Assembly (NCBI GenBank): GCA_030374765.1
Contig: JARGXX010000096.1
Span: 806,001 to 870,000 of the forward strand
Length of the DNA stretch: 64,000 nucleotides
Direction of reading: 5' to 3'
Origin: Agarophyton chilense
Taxonomy: Eukaryota > Rhodophyta > Florideophyceae > Gracilariales > Gracilariaceae
Shown piece after piece: positions 11,706 to 22,520 of this stretch. The position numbers were made by a program, and so were the translations under genes. The notes below the pieces were generated by a model that worked only from the letters and a program-made list of their open reading frames with translations, made no database searches and was not told the DNA's origin. Every line of letters starts with the position of its first letter. Within the stretch, counting starts at the first letter, position 1.

Positions 11706-13235
11706 TTACACCATGCGACCGACCTTTCGCGCTGCCAGATTCATTTTGTGCACATGGTACACACCGGCCCCAAGCAGACCCTGAATTAGCAAAAACATAA
11801 TGAGCGTACCGCTTCCGCTGGATGTTTGCTCGGTAATACTCTCATGATGATCTATCAATTCCTCGTGCAGCTCATCGTGGGAATCAGAGATGCCATGCGT
11901 CTTCTCCCGCAACGTGCGCAACGAATTATGAAGGCCTTGCAACTGACTCGAAAATCGATCAGCGGCGTACGTCAAGTCTCCCGCAGTTTCCTTCAGATGA
12001 CGTAAGACGGCCACCAGGTCAGACATGTCACCCTTTTGCTGTCCCATCTCGCGGATAAGATGGCCTGTTACGTCACGCACACCCTCCAACCTCAGCTTTG
12101 TCTCCTGAGCTTCGTGGTCGCCAAGCCCTTTGAGCATTGAGGAAAGAGAGTTATACACCTCGTAGACTTGTAAATCCAACGAGCCCGACAAGGACGATGT
12201 AGCATCCTGTCCACGATGTATACGTGATTCTGGGTCGGGGTCGGTCTTGTGCTGGGGCTGCTCCGGTGGCTTCTCATTAGCAGCAGTGTTTCCAGAACTT
12301 GGCGGTGGATTTGCGCGGGAGCTGTCGATGGATTGTTTTTGTTGTTGCTGTCTTTCAGTCGATGGCATGCTCCCGTACTGCTGAGAATAATAATCAGAAT
12401 GATATCCTTGTCCACTATGTGCAGACTCGTCGATAAAAACAGAATCATGTACCTCATGAAGCGCAAAGAAATGCCCCGTCTCACCGGCAAACGAAAAGTA
12501 ACCCCCACCTGAAAACGGTAACTGCACGCCGGATACTTTGAAACAAGTGTGCCATCGCTGTGGTGCCCGCGGGTTCATGGCAACACCGACATGAAGATTG
12601 CCATCTAACAGCTGTACATACACACGAACCGGGTGATTCATCTCCAAGGCGCAGCCTTTTGTGAGCTCAGTATCGGCGCCATCGCTATCAGGGTTCCACT
12701 CTTTGGTACCATCCGACACATACGCGTACAAGTATGGCACATTTCTCGTGCGTGAGTTAGAAAAAGTATCAATAATAATACCCAAGCCAACAAAGGTGTG
12801 TGTTATTCCCATGGCAGAACCGACTGTTGGTCTGTCCTGCGTAAAGAAGAAGCCCATTCCATCAGCCGGTTCATGACTATCTTGAGCAGTATTGATCTCA
12901 ACGTCAAAGTAACCATTGAAATTCTGTGACTCGGTAGCAATGGCATTATAAAACACTCCCTGATTGGCCTGGCTTCCCGAGGTCAGGCGAACGATATCAC
13001 GGCCTGAGCGACTGCGAGTGATGATAGTGGTTCCCAATTGAAACCATCCGTTGACAGGATCGTTGTATGGACTTGGCTCATACGGCTGACGAAAGGTATG
13101 ATCTGGATCACCTGGGCCTAGGTAGGGAAACTGAAACAGTTGGGGGTTGCTTTTTTGTCTCTCTTCCTTGGAGACGTGCGAAATGCATAAAGGAATCCAC
13201 AACCCGAGCAACACGAAAAGGAATTTGAGCGCCAT
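11706..13235 (-). CDS. ERGIC-53/LMAN1-type L-type lectin, cargo receptor
   Basis: Type I membrane lectin predicted to bind high-mannose glycoproteins and carry them in the early secretory pathway. The 509-residue product has an N-terminal signal peptide (MALKFLFVLLGLWIP), then a leguminous-type lectin fold to about residue 270 with PADGMGFFFTQ and GLGIIIDTFSN, the places where this family binds sugar and calcium. A Gln/Pro/Ser-rich linker follows, then about 130 residues with coiled-coil character, one membrane segment (LIMFLLIQGLLGAGVYHV) and a 14-residue basic tail ending in Val. I chose the ATG at 13235 because it starts the signal peptide directly; the frame is open to 13277. The classic C-terminal FF exit signal is absent and a terminal hydrophobic Val may replace it. 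Also compatible with VIP36-like members, though the coiled coil favours ERGIC-53. Confidence 0.87.
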   Translation of the reverse strand: MALKFLFVLLGLWIPLCISHVSKEERQKSNPQLFQFPYLGPGDPDHTFRQPYEPSPYNDPVNGWFQLGTTIITRSRSGRDIVRLTSGSQANQGVFYNAIATESQNFNGYFDVEINTAQDSHEPADGMGFFFTQDRPTVGSAMGITHTFVGLGIIIDTFSNSRTRNVPYLYAYVSDGTKEWNPDSDGADTELTKGCALEMNHPVRVYVQLLDGNLHVGVAMNPRAPQRWHTCFKVSGVQLPFSGGGYFSFAGETGHFFALHEVHDSVFIDESAHSGQGYHSDYYSQQYGSMPSTERQQQQKQSIDSSRANPPPSSGNTAANEKPPEQPQHKTDPDPESRIHRGQDATSSLSGSLDLQVYEVYNSLSSMLKGLGDHEAQETKLRLEGVRDVTGHLIREMGQQKGDMSDLVAVLRHLKETAGDLTYAADRFSSQLQGLHNSLRTLREKTHGISDSHDELHEELIDHHESITEQTSSGSGTLIMFLLIQGLLGAGVYHVHKMNLAARKVGRMV

Positions 13236-13427
13236 AGCTGCTACTGTTGGGCAGAACAGGACAAAAGAACGGCACACGATCGCTCGCGCCCGGGATTGAA
13301 GAAGTCAAGACTCAATCGCAGCACACTGGCAGTTTCCAGACGGGTGTGGAGAGAATGGCAAGCCGAATCAGGAGAGGTGTGAAGAGAGATACGGAGAAGG
13401 TGACAGGAAATTGGCTCGCCACGACGC

Positions 13428-13446
13428 GGGGGGGGGGGGGGTGGGG
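13428..13446 (+). repeat. Poly-G tract, possible G-quadruplex
   Basis: Fourteen consecutive G, a T, then four more G, about 190 bases upstream of the lectin start and before the 3' end of the cyclophilin gene. A TATAAAA lies at 13483-13489 on the plus strand. A quadruplex is possible from sequence but unproven. Confidence 0.6.
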
Positions 13447-13593
13447 AGGCAAGCGAGGTTGTGGCAAAGGAGGCGGGAAATCTATAAAATACAGTACATG
13501 CAGGAAGAAAGGCAACGAGGCCATAGCACAAAATTGTATTGCTGAACATGTTGACTGATGCAAGCAACACGCGTACACGAAACGAGGATGCGT

Positions 13594-14334
13594 TCATTGT
13601 TGCGGCTCGACGCGCGCGCAATGCACCACGCGAACCGAAACAGGCTTCCTGACAAAGGCGCCGCCGTCAGCGTGAAGCGCTTCCATCTGAAAGAGCACCG
13701 GCAGCCCTTCTACAACGCGTCCGAATGCGACGTACTTTCCGTCCAGATAGCGACTGTCGCCGCGTCGGGTGGTGATGAAGAAGCGACTATCCACCATGCC
13801 GCCCTTGACCACCATGGACACGATGCCCGGTATTGAGTGCGAAATGCGGAAATTCTCGGCTGGCAGCGATCCGGATGGCGTCGCTGCTTGTCCTGACTTG
13901 CCCTTGTTGCGCAGCACATCGCCGAGCTGAACTGTCAAGCCAGGCACGATACGATACACATTGGTGCCGTCATACTCATGCCCGTCCACTAAGCTGAGAA
14001 AGTTGTGCACGGTTTGCGGAACCACAGTGCCGTACAGAGCGATTACAACACGCGCAGTACGCTCCTTCGAGAGCTCAAAGTCCACGTACACCCGGTGCGT
14101 CGCAGGCGGCTCGCTGGTCAGGGGGTCGATGTCAGCTTGTTGAGGCTCGCATGTGGCGGCGGGCGCGCCGTGAAGCAGCGCAGTTGACAGCGTGGTGAGC
14201 AGCAGCGCGCGTCGCGAGAAGCGGGAACAATAAGAAACATCTCTGGCTTGGGGACCAATGCGGATTGGCTGCGAAGAGGGGCGGCTTGCACGCACGATTC
14301 GGAATGAGGGGGCGGTGATGAAGAAGGCGACCAT
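13594..14334 (-). CDS. Cyclophilin-type peptidyl-prolyl isomerase, probably thylakoid lumen
   Basis: A 246-residue cyclophilin. Residues 1-45 are rich in Arg, Ser and Ala and poor in acidic residues, as in a plastid transit peptide. Then SRRALLLTTLSTALLHGAPAA is a twin-arginine, hydrophobic core and Ala-x-Ala signal, the usual Tat route to the thylakoid lumen. The fold begins near THRVYVDFEL. Against human cyclophilin A, the VYRIVPGLTVQ block keeps the Arg and Gln of the active site but has Leu where Phe is usual, and the Trp position reads Tyr in SRYLDGK. Isomerase activity may therefore be weak, as in several lumenal cyclophilins that act mainly as assembly factors. The gene starts about 330 bases from the divergent ABCC gene. 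Confidence 0.85.
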   Translation of the reverse strand: MVAFFITAPSFRIVRASRPSSQPIRIGPQARDVSYCSRFSRRALLLTTLSTALLHGAPAATCEPQQADIDPLTSEPPATHRVYVDFELSKERTARVVIALYGTVVPQTVHNFLSLVDGHEYDGTNVYRIVPGLTVQLGDVLRNKGKSGQAATPSGSLPAENFRISHSIPGIVSMVVKGGMVDSRFFITTRRGDSRYLDGKYVAFGRVVEGLPVLFQMEALHADGGAFVRKPVSVRVVHCARVEPQQ

Positions 14335-14664
14335 CGCAAAAAGCTGTCGCGGGTGATTCCCGAGCCGCGCGCGCTCCCCACGCTGACAAGAATTAGAAGA
14401 ATGTGATCTGCGAGCGCTTGCAACGCGTCAGTACACGTGCCGCTGCCGCTACATGGACGCGGGACGCGTGACGCGTGCGCGAGTCCGCATCAGCGTGTTC
14501 AATCTCACGTTTGCCAACTGTGTTGTGAGTTTGCGCCGTGTGTAGTTATCATCTCGCTGCCTTTGTTCACGGCGTCCTTCTCCCCACGTCGCGTTCTCAT
14601 CTCCTCTTTCGCGCCCAGCCCTCCGGCTCGGTCTCCTGCACGACGCTCACCTGCTCAAACCATC
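14335..14664. promoter_or_regulatory. Divergent promoter region, cyclophilin / ABCC transporter
   Basis: The two start codons face away from each other across about 330 bases (about 100 if the upstream ATG at 14437 is used for the transporter). No TATA box stands out; the stretch is GC-rich near the cyclophilin and pyrimidine-rich near the transporter. Shared control is inferred from spacing only. Confidence 0.45.
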
Positions 14665-17600
14665 ATGATTCATGTGCTTTACGCCTGTTACTTTCTGCTT
14701 CGTTTGTTGTTTGCCAATCCTTTTGTTCCATGTCTCTCGACCTACTCCCCAACAAAGCACCTCATGTTGGTTTTTCTCGTTTTCACTCCCTTGCCCTCCT
14801 TGTTTCTTCTTCCCATTCGAGGAATTGTACTTTCATATTGCGCTCTGGCCTTGTTTGCTTTAAGATTTGCATATCGCCCGCCCATCTCACTTGCTGATGT
14901 TACTCTCTGGCGCCGTCTTTTCTGGCGCCTTGAAATTCCGCTGTACTTTCTCCTCCTCACTGTTCTGAGATTTCTGTCATCTACTGCAAGTCGCCTTGAC
15001 TCCGTGTTGTTCATCCAAGCATTCTTTGTAGTATGTATTTTCATCACCAACCTCGTTCTCCGAGCACGAAACCAGTCTCTCCCACTGTCGTTCAAAACGT
15101 TCATATACTTAGTTCTACGCGAACGAATCCCGCCTGCACAGCCCATGTTGACTGTACCTCCCACTGTTTTCAACACTTCTGCTTTTAGCCTTCTTTCTTT
15201 TCAATGGGTTACTCCCTTGATTTCTACTGCCTTTTCACGACCTCTTCAACACGACGATATCAATCCATTGCACCCTACACTTTGCAGTCACGCTTCTTCA
15301 AATAGGTTTCAATCAGTCTGGAATGCACAATTTGGTCAGTCATCCAATGAAAGACCACCAAGTCTGGTTCGTTGTTTGCGTATTACCTTCGGTATTCCAC
15401 TCATCATTGCAGCTATTCCAAAGTTATTCGCTGAGATTACAAACATGTTCACTCCCATTTTACTGCGCTCAATCATTCAATATTTGCAATCACAATCTCA
15501 TCAAACTACATCGACAGCACATGGTTTGTACCTTGCCTTTTATTTGTTTCTGCTCAACATGTTCAGCACAATCATGGCACAACAATTTTTCTTGCGAGTG
15601 TATGCCGCGAAAACAGCACTTCATGGAACTCTTGTTCACTCATTGTTCCAAAAGACTGTCAAACTTTCACCCAACTCTCGATCCCTGTACGAATCTGGTC
15701 ATATTCAAAACATGATGTCCACTGATTGCCGAATTGTTTCTTCAGTTGCGATTTACATGCATGAACTTTGGGCGGCGATGCTTCAGGTTTGTGTCACGCT
15801 TGTGTTGTTGGTTCAGTTACTGGGATGGGTACCTACCGCTTCTTGCTTATCGCTAGTGCTGCTGGGCATTCCCTTGCAGTCTTACATCATTCAAAAGACC
15901 ACAAAGCTGGCTAAATCAGTCAGTCATATGACGGATCAAAGGGTGAATATCATATCCGAAGTCATCAAAAGTATCAAGCTTATCAAACTTTACGCCTGGG
16001 AGATTCCTTTTCTTCGTCGCATCGATGATGCAAGGCTACAGGAACTTCAAACACTTCGCTCTGTTCACTTCCTCAACGTATGGAATTTCTTAGTGACATC
16101 CGGCTTGTCGACCGCCCTTACTGTCGTTGCGTTTGCTGCGTATGTAGCCTTAGGGCACCCGCTTGATGCTGCAGTTGTCTTTCCAGCCATTGCCCTGTTC
16201 GATATCATGTGGCCTGCTATGCTTTACTTTCCAAGGGTTCTAGTTAATCTAGCGAAGAGTATCTCGTCTTTGTCGCGTTTGCAAAAGTTTTTGTCAGCTG
16301 AGGAAGTCCATGATGCAACAAACCACCGCAACCAACATAATCTTACCGAAATATCGAAGAACATTGCTTTTGATTTCAGAGAAACAGTTTTCCGGTGGGG
16401 CAGGGATGATTCCGCTGGGTCTCTTTACACTAACAGTTTTTTTATTCCCGAAGGCTCTCTCGTTGCTGTAGTCGGATCCACCGCCGGTGGAAAAAGCACT
16501 CTGCTTGCCGGTATGTTAGGAGAATTGGATATAGTGTCGGGCGAATTCTTTCAAAGCACGTCACCAAAGGTTTCCTTCTGCGACCAGGTTCCATTTATTC
16601 CGAATGCCACTGTTCGTGACAACATACTCTTCGGAAAATTGTATGATAAGAAGCTGTATGAGACCACAATATCTGCTTGCTGCTTGTTGCCGGATTTCCG
16701 CAACCTTCCCGCTGGGGATGCCACAGAGATTGGCAGTCGCGGTGTGAACCTGTCAGGAGGTCAACGTGCGAGGGTGGCTCTCGCGCGTGCGGTGTACCAT
16801 GAACCCGATATCTGTCTGATGGACGATCCTTTAAGTGCAGTCGATGCTATCGTTGGCAGGCATCTGTTTGAGAAATGTTTAGTATCTCAGATGCGAGGGA
16901 AGACCAGGATTTTGGCGACAAACCACCTGCATGTAGCCGCAAGTCAACATGTGGACATGGTAATAGTTGTACATGATGGCTGTGTTGTCGAAACAGGACC
17001 TAGATCATACCTTTTGCGAGATCACAACTCCGAGTTTTCGAAGCTTCTCAACAAGTCTAAAGTGACCCCGTATAGAGTTGTAGAAAGCGCTGAATTGGGT
17101 GCCGTCTCCAGACAACAGAAATTTGAGGAAAATCTAGCAAAAAAGAGTCCAGGCGCTCATGGCGTTACCCTTGAGTATTCCACAACGCCCTTAATCAAAG
17201 ACGAAAAGATGAAACTGTTGCCTAAACAACAAAATGCTAACTGCGAAACAGTTGAGAATGGAAAGTTGACCACGGAAGAGACCAAAGAAGAAGGCGCAGT
17301 CAAAGTTCATTACTTACTGGACTATCTTTTGAATATGAACTTGGTGCAATGGGTCCTTCCGATAGCGTTTTTTAAGATCATGGAGCTCACGGTAGCGGCG
17401 GGCGTTGACGTGTGGATGAGCATATGGAGCGAAAACTACAGAAGAGCTTCCGTTCAGTGGTACATGTTCGTGTTTATGGTCCTTGGAAGTACATCTGTCT
17501 TATTTGGTGGTGTTTCGGTCTTTTGTTTAGCATCCGGTTCTCTGAAAGCGTCGTTAAGAATACATCGTCAGCTAACTCTATCCGTTCTGAGGGCCCCTAT

Positions 17601-19149
17601 ATCCTTTTTCGATACAACACCTGAAGGCCGTTTAATGAACAGGTTCAATAACGACATCGATCGCGTTGATACCGAAATTGCTTTCAAGGCAAAGGATCTA
17701 TGCAGTTTATTGGCACTCATGACCATCAGGTTTAGCCTGCTGCTTTGGGCGATTCCATGGTTCGTCCTGGTACTCGTTGCCATAATCTATGTTCTCTGGA
17801 TCATACAACAGTATTTCCGACGGGCTACCGTGGACCTAAAGCGCTTAGAAGCACTGTCATTCAGTCCACTATATTCTCATTTTGCTGAAACAATTGACGG
17901 AGTAGTGACGATTCGGGCATTTAAGGACTTGCCCCGGGTCGTATACGCCAATTCAGTTCATACGGATCTTATGCTAGCGAACACGTATGCAACAACATAT
18001 GCAAGGCGGTGGCTCTCGATGCGCATGAACACTGTTGGCTGTTTGCTCACACTCGTGACGACCATTGCCCTCATGAATTCACCATCATCAAGAGTTTCAC
18101 CGAGTATGAAAGGGCTCTTGCTTTCGTACGTTGTCAGTGCTGTACGGATTATGAGGTGGACTATAAAGGGTGTGACCGATCTTGAGTCTCAATTGAGTAG
18201 TATGGAGAGAATTTCGGAGTATTCCAGCAAATCATTTGTAAAGGAGGAAGAAAATCCTTCGGTTGTTCCCCCATGGACTCATGCGGATCAAGGTGGAAAT
18301 CAGGAAAACTACTGTGTTGACAGACCCGGAACTGAGAACCCCTGCGTCCACGAACTGCCCCCGATGGACAAGGCGTGGCCAGATAAAGGGCTCATCGTGT
18401 TTGAGCGAGTGAGCATGCGATACAGGCCGGATTTGGAACCGGCTCTGAAGAGCGTCTCCTTTCGAATTGAGAGCGGGGAGCATGTCGGTATTGTGGGTCG
18501 CACAGGTGCCGGAAAGTCTACCGTGATACAAACTCTCTTTCGATTGCACAAACTGATGGGTGGATGTATCAATATTGACGGGGTGGACATAAGCTCTCTC
18601 AGTTTGCAGGATCTGCGATCCAGAATTGGAGTCATACCCCAAGAGCCCGTATGTTTCTCTGGTACAATTCGCACTAACCTGGACATGCTAAATTGTTATC
18701 CTGAACATGAAGTGCGACGCGTGTTTGAGCTATGCGGACTTGCCCAAAGCACGAAAGTAGGGCTTGACCACGAAGTCAGCGAGGGGGGTGCAAATCTCAG
18801 TGTTGGTCAAAGGCAACTACTATGCTTAGGGAGAGCACTCCTGCGTCAAAGCAAAGTAGTTGTGTTGGACGAAGCTACCTCCAGTGTGTCTGCTGAGATT
18901 GACTCATGCATACAAGAAACAATTCGGAAGGAGATGGATGGGTGCACAGTCTTAATTGTAGCCCATCGCCTGGATACAGTTATGAGCTGCGATCGAATCA
19001 TGGTCATGCAAAGCGGTCGGGTGGCAGAGTACGGAAGACCCAGGGATTTGCTCGCTAAGGATTCGTTCTTGAACGAACTAGTGGATGAGACCGGGCCAGA
19101 TGCAGCAGTTCGACTAAGAGCACTCGCTGGTGTATCGCCACCTACGTAG
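14665..19149 (+). CDS. ABCC/MRP-type full ABC transporter
   Basis: A membrane pump of the multidrug-resistance-protein class, expected to export glutathione or other conjugates using ATP, probably at the vacuole or plasma membrane. The 1,494-residue product has an N-terminal group of membrane segments (TMD0-like, to about residue 180), TMD1, NBD1, TMD2, NBD2. NBD1 has Walker A GSTAGGKST, signature LSGGQ and Walker B ICLMDDP, with Asp in place of the catalytic Glu as is usual for ABCC. NBD2 has GRTGAGKST, LSVGQ and VVVLDEATSSV, so it should hydrolyse ATP. I prefer the ATG at 14665 (ATCATG, directly before the first hydrophobic helix). The frame is open to an ATG at 14437, which would add 76 Pro/Ser-rich residues. 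A decayed copy of its 3' end lies at 21885-22140. Confidence 0.92.
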   Translation: MIHVLYACYFLLRLLFANPFVPCLSTYSPTKHLMLVFLVFTPLPSLFLLPIRGIVLSYCALALFALRFAYRPPISLADVTLWRRLFWRLEIPLYFLLLTVLRFLSSTASRLDSVLFIQAFFVVCIFITNLVLRARNQSLPLSFKTFIYLVLRERIPPAQPMLTVPPTVFNTSAFSLLSFQWVTPLISTAFSRPLQHDDINPLHPTLCSHASSNRFQSVWNAQFGQSSNERPPSLVRCLRITFGIPLIIAAIPKLFAEITNMFTPILLRSIIQYLQSQSHQTTSTAHGLYLAFYLFLLNMFSTIMAQQFFLRVYAAKTALHGTLVHSLFQKTVKLSPNSRSLYESGHIQNMMSTDCRIVSSVAIYMHELWAAMLQVCVTLVLLVQLLGWVPTASCLSLVLLGIPLQSYIIQKTTKLAKSVSHMTDQRVNIISEVIKSIKLIKLYAWEIPFLRRIDDARLQELQTLRSVHFLNVWNFLVTSGLSTALTVVAFAAYVALGHPLDAAVVFPAIALFDIMWPAMLYFPRVLVNLAKSISSLSRLQKFLSAEEVHDATNHRNQHNLTEISKNIAFDFRETVFRWGRDDSAGSLYTNSFFIPEGSLVAVVGSTAGGKSTLLAGMLGELDIVSGEFFQSTSPKVSFCDQVPFIPNATVRDNILFGKLYDKKLYETTISACCLLPDFRNLPAGDATEIGSRGVNLSGGQRARVALARAVYHEPDICLMDDPLSAVDAIVGRHLFEKCLVSQMRGKTRILATNHLHVAASQHVDMVIVVHDGCVVETGPRSYLLRDHNSEFSKLLNKSKVTPYRVVESAELGAVSRQQKFEENLAKKSPGAHGVTLEYSTTPLIKDEKMKLLPKQQNANCETVENGKLTTEETKEEGAVKVHYLLDYLLNMNLVQWVLPIAFFKIMELTVAAGVDVWMSIWSENYRRASVQWYMFVFMVLGSTSVLFGGVSVFCLASGSLKASLRIHRQLTLSVLRAPISFFDTTPEGRLMNRFNNDIDRVDTEIAFKAKDLCSLLALMTIRFSLLLWAIPWFVLVLVAIIYVLWIIQQYFRRATVDLKRLEALSFSPLYSHFAETIDGVVTIRAFKDLPRVVYANSVHTDLMLANTYATTYARRWLSMRMNTVGCLLTLVTTIALMNSPSSRVSPSMKGLLLSYVVSAVRIMRWTIKGVTDLESQLSSMERISEYSSKSFVKEEENPSVVPPWTHADQGGNQENYCVDRPGTENPCVHELPPMDKAWPDKGLIVFERVSMRYRPDLEPALKSVSFRIESGEHVGIVGRTGAGKSTVIQTLFRLHKLMGGCINIDGVDISSLSLQDLRSRIGVIPQEPVCFSGTIRTNLDMLNCYPEHEVRRVFELCGLAQSTKVGLDHEVSEGGANLSVGQRQLLCLGRALLRQSKVVVLDEATSSVSAEIDSCIQETIRKEMDGCTVLIVAHRLDTVMSCDRIMVMQSGRVAEYGRPRDLLAKDSFLNELVDETGPDAAVRLRALAGVSPPT

Positions 19150-19605
19150 ACACCAGAGAGCGTTGGCAGAGAAATTCCCGAACTTTTCCTGCGGCAGTTA
19201 CGAAACAGATCGTAATCAATTGTCCTCAGTCACAACATTTCCCCCAGTATTGATCTGGTAGGTTTCATTTTCTCCTGACTGTTCGAACTCGAAACCTACT
19301 GCGCGCCGGTATTCAAGGCAGCAAATTATAACTTTGGTGGCGCTTGTACGATAGGGTTGGTTCTCTAATGCCATTCAGTACTACTACTGTGTTTCTTGTT
19401 CTGACGGCAAAGAACTCAGTTTATAAAGCTGCGAAAGTTTTACGTAAAGTGGAATAAACTCGAACATGCTTCAAGCAACTCGATTGCGATGCCCATAACG
19501 ATGTAGTCCACCGAGCTGCATAAGGCTAAGGAATAAACCACATGGAAAGAAGCCTGAGAACTTGTTTCGAAGCGACTCCATTCCAGGCCCGTAAACAATC
19601 CACTC

Positions 19606-19911
19606 TTAAGCCACCGACAACCGCACCGGTACCGGCTCTCTCGTTTGGATCTGATAGCAGCAACGAATTCCCACCTTTCCGTCACGCCTCTTGCATCTCT
19701 GAATCGAGCAAGACCGAATGCAAGTATTCGAACATATATACCGTGTAAGCGTCTGTTCAATTTCTGTAGCTGCACACGGTAGGTGACACGGGCACTTCAA
19801 ATCCGCACGAAGCGTCTGCTTCAACAGAGTAGATGTTGCTGACTCGGAGGCAACGACAAAAAGGGGCAGAAGACAAAGAAGGGCCAGCAAGGCAAATGAG
19901 ATGCGACTCAT
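19606..19911 (-). CDS. Small secreted cysteine-rich protein, copy 1
   Basis: A 101-residue protein with a clean signal peptide (MSRISFALLALLCLLPLFVVAS) and a mature part of about 79 residues holding nine cysteines: C-P-C-H-L-P-C, then Y-I-C, two more pairs and a C-C near the end. The start is set by the signal peptide; an upstream in-frame ATG at 20091 would precede it with an unlikely leader. A TATA box lies 134 bases upstream. It is a close paralogue of the gene at 22990-23280. Function unknown. Size, secretion and Cys pattern recall defensin-like or other extracellular disulphide-rich peptides, but I recognise no family. The odd number of cysteines (nine here, eight in the paralogue) suggests that one is dispensable or pairs between chains. 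Confidence 0.75.
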   Translation of the reverse strand: MSRISFALLALLCLLPLFVVASESATSTLLKQTLRADLKCPCHLPCAATEIEQTLTRYICSNTCIRSCSIQRCKRRDGKVGIRCCYQIQTREPVPVRLSVA

Positions 19912-20044
19912 TGTTTTGGCCAGAGTGGAAGAGCAAGAAAACTTTGTGCGAATGCTTATTGAGGACCAAGTGTTTCGAGTGCCACTCGGAGTTGAGACTT
20001 TTCCGACTACACCCCGACATGATACATTGCGGTGAACCGGGCGC

Positions 20045-20051
20045 TTATATA
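20045..20051 (-). promoter_or_regulatory. TATA box of secreted-protein copy 1
   Basis: TATATAA on the minus strand, 134 bases before the ATG. The flanking 40 bases align with the matching place upstream of copy 2. Confidence 0.6.
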
Positions 20052-20091
20052 GAACTGAAAGGCGATATTCTGCGAAACTTGTGAAGCACAA

Positions 20092-21884
20092 ACAAGGCTG
20101 TGCCGCAGCACTGCTTCATTTCTTCTCTGAAACCTAAAGGACGCTGATTCATCAATAAAGCTTTTTTAACAGGAGTTTTCGCACTGGATTGATGAAGTGA
20201 TTCCCAAATTCCCTGAAAAGAAGATCGAGAACATGCTTGTTTGTCTTAACTTGAGGTCACCCATTATAGTAATTTGTGTCGCGGAGACCCTTCCCTCCTG
20301 TTTTGTTTTGGGTCAAAGGGAATTGTGAACGTGTATGACGCGGTTAAACACATCAGGACAAATGAGAGTTTCTGACACTTTCCATCTCCTGCAAAGACGT
20401 GGCGAGTCCATTACAACAGGGCTTTATCGATAGTCGTCAACATTGCATCCTTTATTTCACTGATACAAATCGTATCGATAGAGGTAGTCGGCTATGTCGC
20501 GCATTCTACAAATCCTGAACCAGACCGCTGTTGTTTCGCCCGCGTCTTGTTCGCTAGAAACTATTGTCGCACAGTAAAATGCTACTGCCAAAGCATCTAA
20601 CCTGTGTCAGTGTCCGCGTTGCTTCTCGCTCAGAGCTCCAATGAGCTAGTGAGAGACTCGTGTCTCTTGCTAAGAGCATCAAGTGTTGATTTTTGTCGAC
20701 AAAACAAGAGTAACAGAGCATGGAGGCAGTTGCAGATTATCAGGTGTGAGGGATATCCCTTTTCTGCAATGCACAAAGAGAACGAGCTGTTTCTTTGTGC
20801 TCATACTTAATGGGAGTTTATAGCCGCCTTCGCCTTCCCGCTTTCAACTCAACGTCTCTTGCCTCAAGTTTGCCCCGAACATGGCGGCGATACGAGAGTG
20901 ATATCATGTGCTTTCCCTCTGGTTTACACCGCCACCGAATCCTGATTGTAGTGCTCATGGACAGCGCAGTGCCGCGACAGGCTGTCCAGGTTACTGAGAG
21001 AAGCACGTTGTCGAATGACACACATCGTCGTCACGGAGCGGGTGGTTGGCAGCACTCCTTCGAGGAACAGCGAAATTTTTCTAAGGATCATGTGCGTCAG
21101 ACCTGCGATTGCTTGAACCAGAGTCGATGGAAATAATCTTGCGGCGTGGAAGGCGATCGGTCTCTAGGGTAGAAACGGTCTGTGCCTTGACCTCGCGGCT
21201 AACTATTACTGCCTCGTGCCTGGTTGTCTGCACTCTGCACTCGATTGAACTCATAAAAACATGCCAACGTTTCGTTCTATAAAAAGCAAGCTGATACATC
21301 ATTTAGCTCTTTGTTCCCCTATTTCTCCCTTTCTCAATTGCATCCGTATTGCGCAATACACAGTATTCGATCGAGAGCGGTTGTCCTTCACATCAAATTG
21401 AAGAGTGTTTTTGAACTAGAGGTACATTACACTCTTTGCAGCGAAAACTGCAGCCCCAAAAAAGTCGAATGCAATCTTTCCCTGTAATTTGTGATTGGTA
21501 TCGAAGTCAAGGATTGCTGTCCAATTCTTGAAGACTTGACAGTTGCAGCTGAGATCGCAAAACAGAATAGGACCTGGAAAAGTGGAAGCTTTGACCTTTT
21601 CATGGTAGAAGAAGCGCGGATGTGGTTATATGTCGATTAACAACACATGTACAGGATGAAGGGCGAAAAATATGAGAGTCTTCTCCTGTATAGAGTTTGA
21701 ATGCCTATTTACTAACCTGAAGGAAGACCATACCATATATGGGGTTCGTTCTTTTTTAAAAAGCCAAAACTGAGTATTAAACTGCATTTGTATTATTTCG
21801 ATTGTCTTGCAACTGATTGCAATACAATGCTTACAATCATGGATTTCTTTTCTTTGCTGAGCATGACCAAAATTGCAAGAAGAC
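20092..21884. other. Intergenic, no gene supported
   Basis: AT-richer DNA with frames no longer than about 113 codons, none resembling a protein I know. It would correspond to the front part of the second duplication unit; except at its right edge I cannot see any ABCC sequence in it. Confidence 0.45.
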
Positions 21885-22140
21885 GTCTCTAGTGTTTCCG
21901 CTGAGATCGACTCGTGCATTGAAGAAGCTTTTTAAACCGATACGGATGGATGCACTATCTTATTTGTAGCTTGTGGTTTGGACACAGTTCTGAGCTGTGA
22001 TAGAACCATGGTCAATCAAAGCGGCCGTGTGGCAGAGTTGGCGAAACCTAAGATTATGAACAAACTCTAGCTACAGTAGCTAGTGAATGAGATTAGGAAC
22101 CCAGTCAGCTCTTCGACTGAGTTCTTACTGCTGTACATTC
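21885..22140 (+). pseudogene. Decayed 3' end of a second ABCC transporter gene
   Basis: About 250 bases align with the last 85 or so codons of the transporter at 14665-19149, in the same orientation: the region after Walker B (SVSAEIDSCI), the H-loop region, and SCDR-x-MV-x-QSGRVAE. There are in-frame stops (for example the TAA after GAAGAAGCTTTT, near 21934), the switch His has become Cys (VACGLDTV for VAHRLDTV), and small deletions occur near 22050. It lies about 2.7 kb after the real 3' end and is followed, as the real gene is, by a secreted Cys-rich gene on the minus strand. Clearly a pseudogene fragment left by a tandem duplication. Confidence 0.85.
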
Positions 22141-22475
22141 ATCGCACGGAAACACCTGCCGTTGATTGATCATCTCTAGAAGATATAGGGCGTTAGATGG
22201 GAAAGGCAGAAGCAAAAACTTCAACGAAGAAATCTATAAAGACGAAACAGATGCACGACTCGCGGTAGTTTCGGCTGAATTCCAATTCCCCCCAAAAACA
22301 AATGCCAATCTTGATCCTTGTTAAAACGCACATCACGAAAACTGTTCTTCGCAAATTCGGTGCAGCTGTGGGAAAAGACGCAGAACACGCTTTATTTCGA
22401 TGTGGTGCGACTGTTGCATTGCGACGCGACGAGCTTGCGCCATCAAAAGAACGAGAAACATTGATAGTACAGACT

Positions 22476-22520
22476 AAGCTATGGGCGCCAAAGCTTTGGG
22501 CGCCAAAGCTTTGGGGTTCG
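22476..22520 (+). repeat. Three 15-bp tandem repeats
   Basis: Units beginning AAGCT at 22476, 22491 and 22506; the first two differ by one base and the third diverges at its end. Confidence 0.75.
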
